Source of the DNA: an uncultured Prevotellaceae bacterium
Lineage (GTDB): Bacteria > Bacteroidota > Bacteroidia > Bacteroidales > Bacteroidaceae
Assembly (NCBI GenBank): GCA_946539475.1
Contig: CAMNHM010000071.1
Span: 1 to 13,537 of the forward strand
DNA length: 13,537 bases
Direction: 5' to 3'
Within the stretch, counting starts at the first letter, position 1. Every line of letters starts with the position of its first letter. Positions 1 to 6,668 of this stretch are shown here, in pieces. The notes below the pieces were generated by a model. The model did no database searches, was not told the origin of the DNA, and was given only the letters and a program-made list of their open reading frames with translations. Made by a program: the position numbers and the translations under genes.

Positions 1-1
1 T

Positions 2-916
2 CGCCATCTTACCACTCCCCGCCACTATGCCTACCTGAAGATCAGCGAGGGGTGCGACAGGCATTGCGCCTATTGCGCCATCCCCCTGATGACGGGTCGC
101 CACAAGAGCCGCCCTATGGAGGAGATCCTCGACGAGGTTCGCTGGCTGGTAGGGCAGGGCGTAAAGGAGCTGCAGGTCATCGCGCAGGAGCTGACCTACT
201 ACGGACAGGATCTCTATGGCGAGCAGCGCATCGCAGAGCTCGTGGAGCAGATGGCATCCGTGGAGGGCGTCGAGTGGATTCGTCTGCACTATGCCTATCC
301 CACACATTTCCCATGGGCGCTCACGCGCGTGATGCGCGAACATAAGAATGTATGCCGCTATCTCGACGTTGCCCTGCAGCACATCAGCGACCACATGTTG
401 CAGCGCATGCAGCGACATATCACCCGCGAGGAGACGCTCGATTTCATCCGTCGGCTGCGCAGCGAAGTGCCTGGCATCCATCTGCGTACGACGCTGATGG
501 TGGGATTCCCTGGTGAGACTGACGACGACTTCCAACAGCTGCTCGACTTCGTGCGCGAGGCACGTTTCGAGCGCATGGGAGCCTTCGCCTATAGTGAGGA
601 GGACGGCACGTATGCTGCCAGTCACTATGAGGACGATGTCGCAGACGAGGTGAAGCAGCAGCGACTGTCGCGGCTGATGCGCCTGCAGCAGCAGATCAGC
701 GCTGAGGTGGAGGCGGCAAAGATTGGACAGACGCTGCGCGTCGTCATCGACCGTTGCGAGGGCGACTACTACGTGGGGCGCTCAGAGTTCTGCTCGCCAG
801 AGGTCGACCCCGAGGTGCTCGTTCCTGCCAAGGGGCGTCGTCTCAAGGTGGGAGAGTTCTACGACGTGCAGGTGGTCGACGCTGAAGAGTTTGACATATA
901 CGCAGAAATCCAATAG
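2..916 (+). CDS. rimO: Ribosomal protein S12 methylthiotransferase RimO, 5'-truncated
   Basis: This is the last 304 residues of a radical-SAM methylthiotransferase; its start lies before the window. RimO adds a methylthio group to the conserved aspartate of ribosomal protein S12, using two iron-sulfur clusters. The radical-SAM cluster motif CxxxCxxC is visible as CDRHCAYC (codons at nt 53-76), followed by the SRPMEEI segment typical of the family. The C-terminal 60 or so residues form a TRAM domain. Its GRSEFCSPEVDPEVL stretch closely matches RimO and argues against the tRNA enzyme MiaB. The upstream part with the N-terminal UPF0004 cluster domain is missing only because the window begins here. 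The stop is 7 nt before the first HU gene, so the genes probably share a transcript. The open frame extends upstream of the first available ATG, at 89, which lies after the catalytic cysteines and cannot be the true start. Confidence 0.95.
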   Translation, partial: RHLTTPRHYAYLKISEGCDRHCAYCAIPLMTGRHKSRPMEEILDEVRWLVGQGVKELQVIAQELTYYGQDLYGEQRIAELVEQMASVEGVEWIRLHYAYPTHFPWALTRVMREHKNVCRYLDVALQHISDHMLQRMQRHITREETLDFIRRLRSEVPGIHLRTTLMVGFPGETDDDFQQLLDFVREARFERMGAFAYSEEDGTYAASHYEDDVADEVKQQRLSRLMRLQQQISAEVEAAKIGQTLRVVIDRCEGDYYVGRSEFCSPEVDPEVLVPAKGRRLKVGEFYDVQVVDAEEFDIYAEIQ

Positions 917-923
917 ACGACCT

Positions 924-1208
924 ATGAATAACAAGGAGTTCGTTACAATGATGGCTGTGCGCACTGGGCTGAAGCTCAGTGAGGTGCAGCGTATGATGGA
1001 TACCGTGATAACGGCTATGGGCGAGCACTTCCAGGAGGGCGATGCTGTTCAGCTGCCCAACTTCGGAGTGTTCGAAGTGAAGAAAAAGCTGGAGCGAGTC
1101 ATCGTCAGTCCAACGAACGGACAGCGTATGCTGGTGCCTCCAAAGCTGGTGCTGGCGTTTAAGCCCAGCCCTGTCTGGAAAGAGAAGATCAAGGAAGGGA
1201 GGAGCTAG
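924..1208 (+). CDS. HU/IHF-family DNA-binding protein, single domain
   Basis: This 94-residue protein has the size and pattern of the HU/IHF family, dimeric architectural proteins that bend DNA. The N-terminal helical part (MNNKEFVTMMAVRTGLKLSE, about residues 1-40) is followed by the conserved turn around LPNFGVFEV (about 44-52). A beta-arm then follows whose tip reads SPTNGQ in place of the classical NPxTG, with the proline retained. It ends in a short basic tail. The ATG at 924 is chosen because the longer reading of this frame, from 723, runs inside rimO and is not HU-like. There is no clear Shine-Dalgarno, which is common in Bacteroidetes. It sits 7 nt after rimO and 2 nt before a second HU-type gene, so the two could form a heterodimer; that is inference. 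It is divergent from canonical HU and its DNA preference cannot be read from sequence. Confidence 0.9.
   Translation: MNNKEFVTMMAVRTGLKLSEVQRMMDTVITAMGEHFQEGDAVQLPNFGVFEVKKKLERVIVSPTNGQRMLVPPKLVLAFKPSPVWKEKIKEGRS
1198..1204 (+). promoter_or_regulatory. Strong Shine-Dalgarno for the HU-LysM gene
   Basis: The purine run GGGAGGA ends 6 nt before the ATG at 1211 and lies inside the last codons of the upstream HU gene. Most starts in this window lack such a site, so it supports 1211 as the start and suggests efficient translation. Confidence 0.6.
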
Positions 1209-1210
1209 TC

Positions 1211-2617
1211 ATGGGAAAGATCTATATCAACGACCTGGCCAATGTGCTCATCGAGAAGCATAAGGTGAGTAAGTCGACGGCTCAGCTCTTCCTGAACTCG
1301 ATCGTGAGCTGTATCCAGGATGGCATCTCCGACGACAAACTGGTGAAGATCAAGGGTCTGGGAACTTTTAAGACGGTCGATGTCGAACCCCGCGAGAGTG
1401 TCGCCGTGAACACAGGCGAGCGCGTGGTGATCGAGGGTCACCAGAAGCTAACGTTCGTGGCTGACCCACAGCTCAAGGCCCTTGTGAACAAGCCTTTCTC
1501 GCAGTTTGAGACAACGGTGCTCAACGAGGGCGTTGTCTTCGACGAGGCATCGCTGGCTGAGGCACTCGGGGGGCAGACAGAGATGCCTCTCGTGGAGCTT
1601 GCCGACGAAGACGATGAGGCTGAAGAGCCGATTGAAAAGGATGTTCCTGCTGAGGAAGAGCCTGCTCCAGCTGAACAGGGCGCACCTCCTGCTGAAGAAG
1701 AGCCAGCCCCCATAGAGCCTCTCTTGGAGATTGTCGACCAGCCTGCTGACGAGGTGGAGGAGCCTACTACGGAAGAGCCGGCTGTAGCTCCTGAAGCAGA
1801 ACCCGCAGCGGCTCCTGACGCAGAACCCATAGCGGCTGTCGAACCTGCAAACAGCGAACCTTCAGAGGAAGTCCACACAGAGGAAGTCCACACAGAAGAG
1901 GAACCCATAGAAGAACCCTCAGAGGAAGTCTCCTCAGAAGACGAACCCTCAGAAGACGAACCCATAGATGAAGAACCCATAAACGAAGAAGATATGAGAA
2001 AATATTTTGATGAAGAGCGAAGAAAGAGAGATGCCAAGATCAGCCCCTGGCTGTGGCTGTTCCTGGCTGTTGCTGCCTGTGCTGCCAGTTTTGTGGCAGG
2101 CTACTATGTGGGCACGCAGAAGCACGCCACTGCTGTAGAGGCAGAAGTCGTCGAAGCTGCAGCATCGAGCGATGAGCAGCAGGACACGCCCGCCCAGGCA
2201 GCGAAGGACAGCCTTGCTGCTGCATCGCAGGCGCAGACATCGCCAGCCCAAGCGCAGCAGCCGCAGCAGCCGCAGTCGCCGCAGAGCCAGCAGGCTCAGC
2301 AGCCCCAGGCTCAGACGCCTCAGCCGCAGGCGGGGAATGTACCCGACTGGAAGAAGTACGAGGACATGGACCGTCGGCTGTACTATGGCGCCTACGTCAT
2401 CATAGGTACTGACCAGGTGCTCAAGGCCAAGGATGGCGAGACCACCTCGCGACTGGCTCGACGCACGCTGGGCGACGGCATGGAGTGCTATATCGAGGTG
2501 TATAACGGTCTTGCCAACAATGCCAAGCTCGAGGCTGGGCAGGAGGTGAAGATTCCCAAGCTGAAGACCAAGAAGGCCCTGAAGAAGGAAATGGAACAAC
2601 AACAAAAATCAGAATAA
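1211..2617 (+). CDS. Membrane-anchored HU-domain protein with C-terminal LysM-like domain
   Basis: This 468-residue multidomain protein has an N-terminal HU/IHF DNA-binding fold (residues 1 to about 100), including KIKGLGTF (47-53) and a beta-arm with VNTGER near 66-71 in place of NPxTG. Residues about 130-275 are strongly acidic and repetitive (EEP, SEDEP, EEVHT units), so probably disordered. A basic stretch (RRKRDAK) precedes one transmembrane helix at about 279-300, predicting the N terminus inside and the C terminus outside. A Q/P/A-rich linker (about 303-375) leads to a LysM-like domain (about 403-451): VLKAKDGET, a central YIEVYNGL and a final LEAGQEVKIPKL. LysM domains bind peptidoglycan or chitin-type glycans. 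HU domains fused to a membrane helix and an envelope domain (SPOR in described cases) are known in Bacteroidetes. I infer that this protein tethers the nucleoid to the cell wall. It starts 2 nt after the first HU gene and ends 9 nt before the MoxR gene. Confidence 0.88.
   Translation: MGKIYINDLANVLIEKHKVSKSTAQLFLNSIVSCIQDGISDDKLVKIKGLGTFKTVDVEPRESVAVNTGERVVIEGHQKLTFVADPQLKALVNKPFSQFETTVLNEGVVFDEASLAEALGGQTEMPLVELADEDDEAEEPIEKDVPAEEEPAPAEQGAPPAEEEPAPIEPLLEIVDQPADEVEEPTTEEPAVAPEAEPAAAPDAEPIAAVEPANSEPSEEVHTEEVHTEEEPIEEPSEEVSSEDEPSEDEPIDEEPINEEDMRKYFDEERRKRDAKISPWLWLFLAVAACAASFVAGYYVGTQKHATAVEAEVVEAAASSDEQQDTPAQAAKDSLAAASQAQTSPAQAQQPQQPQSPQSQQAQQPQAQTPQPQAGNVPDWKKYEDMDRRLYYGAYVIIGTDQVLKAKDGETTSRLARRTLGDGMECYIEVYNGLANNAKLEAGQEVKIPKLKTKKALKKEMEQQQKSE
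1864..1893 (+). repeat. Two perfect 15-bp tandem units in the acidic region
   Basis: The unit AGAGGAAGTCCACAC occurs twice in perfect tandem, encoding two EEVHT-type pentapeptides. It is followed to about 1990 by degenerate copies of GAAGAACCC/GAAGACGAACCC-like units (SEDEP, EEPI). The region is richer in A than the rest of the gene. The repeats keep the frame and look like an expanding disordered linker. Confidence 0.8.
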
Positions 2618-2626
2618 GGAAACACA

Positions 2627-3625
2627 ATGACAGAGAACATTGACATTCGCGAACTTAACATCCGCATCGAGCAGCAGAGCTCGTTCGTTACGAACCTGAC
2701 GACAGGCATGGACCGTGTCATCGTTGGTCAGAAGCATCTGGTCGACTCGTTGCTCATCGGGTTGCTCAGCGATGGCAACATCCTCCTCGAGGGTGTGCCT
2801 GGATTGGCAAAGACATTGGCTATCAATACGCTGGCTCGGCTCATCGACGCTAGCTTCAGCCGCATACAGTTCACACCTGACCTGCTGCCTGCCGACGTCA
2901 CGGGAACGATGATCTACTCGCAGAAGGACGAGAAGTTCCAGGTGAAGAAGGGTCCCGTCTTCGCCAACTTCGTGCTCGCTGACGAGATCAACCGTGCCCC
3001 TGCCAAGGTGCAGAGTGCACTGCTCGAGGCGATGCAGGAGAAGCAGGTGACGATTGGCAGCGACACCTTCGACATGCCCAGCCCGTTCATGGTGATGGCT
3101 ACGCAGAACCCCATCGAGCAGGAGGGCACCTACCCTCTGCCAGAGGCTCAGGTCGACCGTTTCATGCTGAAGGTCGTCGTTGGATATCCCACCATCGAGG
3201 AGGAGAAGAAGATCATCCGCGAGAACATCGCCGGCGAGGGACTGCCGCAGGTGAAGCCCGTGACGACGGTCGACGAGATCCTGCGTGCGCGCAAGGTGGT
3301 GAACGAGGTGTACCTCGACGAGAAGATCGAGCAGTATGTCGCCGACATCGTCTTCGCCACCCGCTATCCTGACCGCTATGGCTTGAAGGACCTCAAGGAG
3401 ATGATTGCCTTCGGCGGCTCGCCTCGCGCCAGTATCAACCTGGCAAAGGCTGCACGTGCCTTCGCCTTTATCAAGCGTCGCGGCTATGTGGTGCCTGAGG
3501 ACGTGCGCGCCGTTGCCCACGACGTGATGCGCCATCGCATCGGCCTGACCTACGAGGCAGAAGCCAGCAACGTCACCAGCGAGGAAATCGTATCAAAGAT
3601 TATTAATAAGGTGGAAGTGCCCTAA
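2627..3625 (+). CDS. moxR: MoxR-family AAA+ ATPase of the Bat cluster
   Basis: This 332-residue cytosolic AAA+ ATPase is of normal length for MoxR. The Walker A motif is GVPGLAKT (56-63) and Walker B is FVLADE (115-120), followed by INRAP as in the family. Sensor 1 lies in ATQNP (158-162), and an arginine-finger-type DRF follows at 177-179. The C-terminal lid region (about 250-332) is complete, with GGSPRASINL as usual. MoxR ATPases work with VWA-domain partners and are thought to remodel proteins or help insert cofactors. The partners here are the DUF58 protein directly downstream and BatA/BatB. The ATG at 2627 is preceded by AAGGA six nucleotides upstream, just after the stop of the HU-LysM gene, so co-transcription with the HU genes is possible. 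The family assignment is firm; the substrate is unknown. Confidence 0.96.
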   Translation: MTENIDIRELNIRIEQQSSFVTNLTTGMDRVIVGQKHLVDSLLIGLLSDGNILLEGVPGLAKTLAINTLARLIDASFSRIQFTPDLLPADVTGTMIYSQKDEKFQVKKGPVFANFVLADEINRAPAKVQSALLEAMQEKQVTIGSDTFDMPSPFMVMATQNPIEQEGTYPLPEAQVDRFMLKVVVGYPTIEEEKKIIRENIAGEGLPQVKPVTTVDEILRARKVVNEVYLDEKIEQYVADIVFATRYPDRYGLKDLKEMIAFGGSPRASINLAKAARAFAFIKRRGYVVPEDVRAVAHDVMRHRIGLTYEAEASNVTSEEIVSKIINKVEVP

Positions 3626-3627
3626 AT

Positions 3628-3671
3628 TAGTAATGAGTAATTAGTAATGAATAGTTCTGATTACTGATTAT
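3628..3671 (+). repeat. Heptanucleotide repeats and hairpin between moxR and the DUF58 gene
   Basis: The 47-nt spacer is AT-rich, unlike its surroundings. It holds three tandem heptamers, TAGTAAT-GAGTAAT-TAGTAAT (3628-3648), then two inverted-type heptamers, TGATTAC-TGATTAT (3658-3671). The two sets are complementary: 3639-3648 can pair with 3660-3669 as a 10-bp stem (one G.U) with an 11-nt loop, ending three nucleotides before the ATG at 3673. No T-run follows, so it is not an ordinary terminator. It could be a dispersed heptamer repeat, an RNA processing site, or an element that lowers translation of the DUF58 gene. Confidence 0.65.
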
Positions 3672-3672
3672 T

Positions 3673-4545
3673 ATGGAAACAAGCGAGTTACTAAAGAAAG
3701 TTCGGAAGATCGAGATCAAGGCGCGAGGACTGAGCTCGAACATCTTCGCTGGACAGTACCATACTGCCTTCAAGGGGCGTGGTATGGCTTTCAGCGAGGT
3801 GCGCGAGTACCAGTACGGCGACGACGTGCGCGACATCGACTGGAATGTCACTGCGCGTTTCAACCGCCCCTATGTCAAGGTGTTCGAGGAAGAGCGCGAG
3901 CTGACGGTGATGCTCCTCGTCGACGTCAGCGGATCGCTCGACTTCGGAACCCGTCAGCAGATGAAGCGCGACATGGCCGTCGAGATCGCTGCCACGCTGG
4001 CTTTCTCTGCCATCGAGAACAACGACAAGATTGGCGTGGTGTTCTTCTCTGACAAGATCGAGAAGTACATCCCTCCCAAGAAGGGCCGAAAGCACATCCT
4101 CTACATCATCCGCGAGATGCTCGACTTCCATCCTGAGAGCCTGAAGACTGACGTGGCAGGAGCCTTGGAGTTCCTTACGAGCGTGTCGAAGCGACGCTGT
4201 ACTGCCTTCGTGCTCAGCGACTTCTACGTTCGCCAGAGCTTCCGTCAGCAGCTCGACATCGCCAACCGCAAGCACGACATATGCGCCATACAGGTCTACG
4301 ACCGTCGCGCCACTGAGCTTCCCAACGTGGGACTGATGAAGGTGGTCGATGCGGAGACGGGCTATGAGCAGTACGTCGACACGTCGCGCAAGGCTGTCAG
4401 ACAGGCCTATCGTGACTATTGGGAGGATCGCCAGCGCGACCTGAAGGATACCTTCGCCAAGAGTGGCGTCGACTGTGTCACCATCGCCACTGACGACGAC
4501 TTCGTGCGCCAGCTGCTCCTGTTGTTCCATAGGCGTGCCAAATAA
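3673..4545 (+). CDS. DUF58 protein with VWA-like domain
   Basis: This 290-residue cytosolic protein belongs to the DUF58 family, which is almost always encoded next to a MoxR ATPase. The family signature is visible at about 37-75 (GMAFSEVREYQYGDDVRDID, then WNVTARFNRPYVKVFEEERE). A von Willebrand A-like fold follows, and its metal-binding MIDAS residues appear intact: D84-x-S86-x-S88 in DVSGS, T159 in LKTD and D183 in LSDF. There is no signal peptide or membrane segment, so it is expected to meet MoxR in the cytoplasm, possibly bridging it to the membrane-bound BatA and BatB; that role is inferred. The ATG at 3673 gives the standard N terminus (METSELLKKVRKIEIKAR). The start is not preceded by a Shine-Dalgarno but by an AT-rich hairpin. 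The product has normal family length. Confidence 0.95.
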   Translation: METSELLKKVRKIEIKARGLSSNIFAGQYHTAFKGRGMAFSEVREYQYGDDVRDIDWNVTARFNRPYVKVFEEERELTVMLLVDVSGSLDFGTRQQMKRDMAVEIAATLAFSAIENNDKIGVVFFSDKIEKYIPPKKGRKHILYIIREMLDFHPESLKTDVAGALEFLTSVSKRRCTAFVLSDFYVRQSFRQQLDIANRKHDICAIQVYDRRATELPNVGLMKVVDAETGYEQYVDTSRKAVRQAYRDYWEDRQRDLKDTFAKSGVDCVTIATDDDFVRQLLLLFHRRAK

Positions 4546-4560
4546 TTTTCTGTGAGAGAG

Positions 4561-5658
4561 ATGACAAGTATTTTGACTATTCACAAACGCTGCGTCCTGG
4601 CCGTGCTGCTCGTCGTCGCCCTGCTCCTTCCGGCAAGGATGGCTGCTCAGAGCGTCGAGTCGCGCATCAGCTCGATGGAGATGCTCGTGGGCGAGCAGGT
4701 GTCGCTGACCGTCACTGCCCATGCCAAGGACACGGCTCGCGTGGAGTTCCCCACGTCGCTGCTCCTGCCACAGGGCATCGAGGTCCTTGAGGCTGTCGAG
4801 GAGCCCGCTGTCAGCGAGGGTAACGGCATGGTGCGCCATCAGTGCAACTATGTGCTGACCTCGTTTGCCGACACACTCTATCCGCTGCCACCCATACCTG
4901 TGCGCATCAGCGGTAAGGAGTATACCACGCGACAGCTAGCCCTGCAGGTGTTCACCGTCGATGTCGACACCACTAACTTCGAGAAGTACTACGGTCCAAA
5001 GGATGTCCAAAACCTGCCTATGAGCTGGAAGGACGACGAGTGGGCAAAGGCACTGTGGCTCAGCTTCCTCGCCGTCGCTCTGATCCTGCTGGGCGCCTAC
5101 CTGTTCGTGCGCCTGCGCAGCAACAAGCCCATCATCGCTCGTATCAGGATTATCAAGCACGTCCCGCCTCACCAGAAGGCGATGAAGGCTATCGACGAGA
5201 TCAAGTCTGACCAGCTGGCGACGGCTGAGGATCCAAAGACCTACTACACACGGCTTACCGACACGCTGCGACAGTACATCAACGAGCGCTATGGATTCAA
5301 TGCTATGGAGATGACCAGTAGCGAGATCATCGACCGCCTCATGCAGACTGACGATCCCAAGTCGCTCGACGAGCTGCGACAGCTGTTCCTGACGGCTGAC
5401 CTTGTGAAGTTTGCCAAGTACTCAACACTGCTGGGCGAGAACGATGCCAACCTTGTCAACGCCATCGACTTTATCAACCAGACGAAGCAGGAGAATGTGC
5501 CCACGGAGGAAATCATCAAGCCTGAGCTCACAGAGGAGCAACAGCAGTCACAGCGACTGCGCAAGGTGCTCAAAGCCCTCGTCGCCGTCATTGCCATTGC
5601 CGTGGTGGGATTGCTGGCCTACGTGGGATGGTTTATGTATGACTTACTATTGTATTGA
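4561..5658 (+). CDS. Bat-cluster accessory membrane protein (BatD-like layout)
   Basis: This 365-residue protein occupies the usual place between the DUF58 gene and batA. It has a signal peptide or N-terminal anchor (about 9-29, ending MAAQS), then a beta-rich periplasmic domain (about 30-160) with VGEQVSLTVTA and PLPPIPVRISG, resembling the Ig-like BatD repeats. A transmembrane helix (about 165-183) and a helical cytosolic module (about 204-309) follow, and a second helix (338-357) lies close to the C terminus. The helical module resembles the one after the membrane helix of BatD in this window: DPKTYYTRLTDTLRQYI aligns with NEFYDETLRALWGYV, and LVKFAKYS with CEFVRYAP. I infer a structural partner of MoxR, BatA and BatB in the membrane. 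The ATG at 4561 is chosen; a GTG at 4552 would add three residues. Its stop overlaps nothing but lies 5 nt before the batA ATG. No specific function is known to me. Confidence 0.85.
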   Translation: MTSILTIHKRCVLAVLLVVALLLPARMAAQSVESRISSMEMLVGEQVSLTVTAHAKDTARVEFPTSLLLPQGIEVLEAVEEPAVSEGNGMVRHQCNYVLTSFADTLYPLPPIPVRISGKEYTTRQLALQVFTVDVDTTNFEKYYGPKDVQNLPMSWKDDEWAKALWLSFLAVALILLGAYLFVRLRSNKPIIARIRIIKHVPPHQKAMKAIDEIKSDQLATAEDPKTYYTRLTDTLRQYINERYGFNAMEMTSSEIIDRLMQTDDPKSLDELRQLFLTADLVKFAKYSTLLGENDANLVNAIDFINQTKQENVPTEEIIKPELTEEQQQSQRLRKVLKALVAVIAIAVVGLLAYVGWFMYDLLLY

Positions 5659-5663
5659 GAGAC

Positions 5664-6668
5664 ATGCCCGACTTTGAATTTGCAAATAGAGAATACCTGT
5701 TCCTGCTGCTGCTCGTCATACCCTACGTGCTGTGGTATGCGATGTTTCGCAAGAAGACGGAGCCAACCATCCGCATGGCTGACACGTTTGCACTGCAGCG
5801 GGCACAGCGCAGCTGGCGTGTGTGGCTGATGCCCCTGCTGCCCTTCCTGCGCGTCCTGGCGTTCACCCTGCTGGTGCTTGCCATGGCGCGCCCGCAGACA
5901 CACAACTCATGGGAGGAACAGACCATCGAGGGCATCGATATCATGCTGGCGATGGATGTCTCGTCGTCGATGCTCTCGCAGGACATCGAGCCCAATCGTA
6001 TCGAGGCAGCGAAGAAAGTGGCTGCTGAGTTCATCTCCGATCGCACGAACGACAATATCGGACTGACAATCTTTGCCGGCGAGGCATTCACACAGTGCCC
6101 CATGACCATCGACCACTCGTCGCTGCTCTCGCTGCTGCAGCACAGCAGCGACTACGTGGGCAGTGGTGCCATCGTCGACATGACTGCCATTGGCATGGGA
6201 CTGACGAATGCCGTCAGTCGCCTGAAGGACTCGAAAGCCAAGAGCCGGGTGGTGATCCTGCTCACTGACGGTAGCAACAACTATGGCGAGATATCGCCAC
6301 TGACAGCCGCCGACATGGCGCGCTCGCTGGGCATCCGCATCTATACCATAGGAATGGGAACGGATGGCAGCTCCTATCGCCCCATGACCATCGGAGGCAC
6401 CACACAGCAGCTCCTCTTGCCCAACGACCTCGACGAGGAGACGCTCTCGAAGATTGCCAAGGCAACCAACGGACGCTACTATCGTGCGACGAACGCTGAG
6501 CAGCTGCGCGAGATTTACAGCGATATCGACCGCCTGGAGAAGTCGAAACTCGACGTGCAGCGCTACAGCAAGGTGTATGACGTCTATCAGTATCTGGTCA
6601 TGGGGGCAATCATTGCCCTGCTGCTCGAGATACTGCTTAGAATAACCGTGTTTAGGAGGATACCGTAA
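5664..6668 (+). CDS. batA: BatA, membrane-anchored VWA protein
   Basis: This 334-residue member of the BatA/BatB VWA family has two N-terminal membrane helices (about 10-27 and 55-75), a VWA domain, and a third helix at the C terminus (about 309-327). The MIDAS is complete: D98-x-S100-x-S102 in DVSSS, T174 in VDMTAIG and D202 in LLTDGSNN. It therefore probably binds a divalent metal and a protein ligand. Between the first two helices lies RMADTFALQRAQRSWRVWL, as usual for the family. The name comes from the Bacteroides fragilis aerotolerance operon; the biochemical role is not settled, and an oxidative-stress role is not supported in all bacteria. The ATG at 5664 is preferred over an in-frame TTG at 5655 that overlaps the preceding stop. 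The gene overlaps batB by one base in TAATG. Confidence 0.95.
   Translation: MPDFEFANREYLFLLLLVIPYVLWYAMFRKKTEPTIRMADTFALQRAQRSWRVWLMPLLPFLRVLAFTLLVLAMARPQTHNSWEEQTIEGIDIMLAMDVSSSMLSQDIEPNRIEAAKKVAAEFISDRTNDNIGLTIFAGEAFTQCPMTIDHSSLLSLLQHSSDYVGSGAIVDMTAIGMGLTNAVSRLKDSKAKSRVVILLTDGSNNYGEISPLTAADMARSLGIRIYTIGMGTDGSSYRPMTIGGTTQQLLLPNDLDEETLSKIAKATNGRYYRATNAEQLREIYSDIDRLEKSKLDVQRYSKVYDVYQYLVMGAIIALLLEILLRITVFRRIP
6654..6660 (+). promoter_or_regulatory. Strong Shine-Dalgarno for batB
   Basis: AGGAGGA lies in the last codons of batA, 7 nt before the batB ATG at 6668. Such a perfect site is uncommon in this window. With the one-base stop/start overlap it points to translational coupling of batA and batB. 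Confidence 0.7.

Noticed and set aside
1864..1990. Possible CRISPR-like or mobile repeat
   Set aside because: The units are in frame, short, adjacent without spacers and encode an acidic linker, so they are coding repeats.
1438..2037. Serine-rich open frame on the - strand
   Set aside because: It is the antisense shadow of the acidic repeats in the HU-LysM gene; its composition (long runs of Ser and Gly) mirrors the GAA/GAC-rich coding strand.
2609..3535. Long - strand open frame opposite moxR
   Set aside because: It has His- and Leu-rich shadow composition with no domain signature, while the + strand holds all the AAA+ motifs.
3652..3659. TAGTTCTG as a possible -7 promoter box for the DUF58 gene
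   Set aside because: It has one mismatch to TAnnTTTG, no -33 TTTG at the right distance, and lies in the hairpin loop of a heptamer repeat, so the match is probably chance.
3691..4839. Long - strand open frame of 382 codons
   Set aside because: It lies opposite the DUF58 gene, whose motifs are complete, and shows no recognisable family; long antisense frames are common in GC-rich coding DNA.
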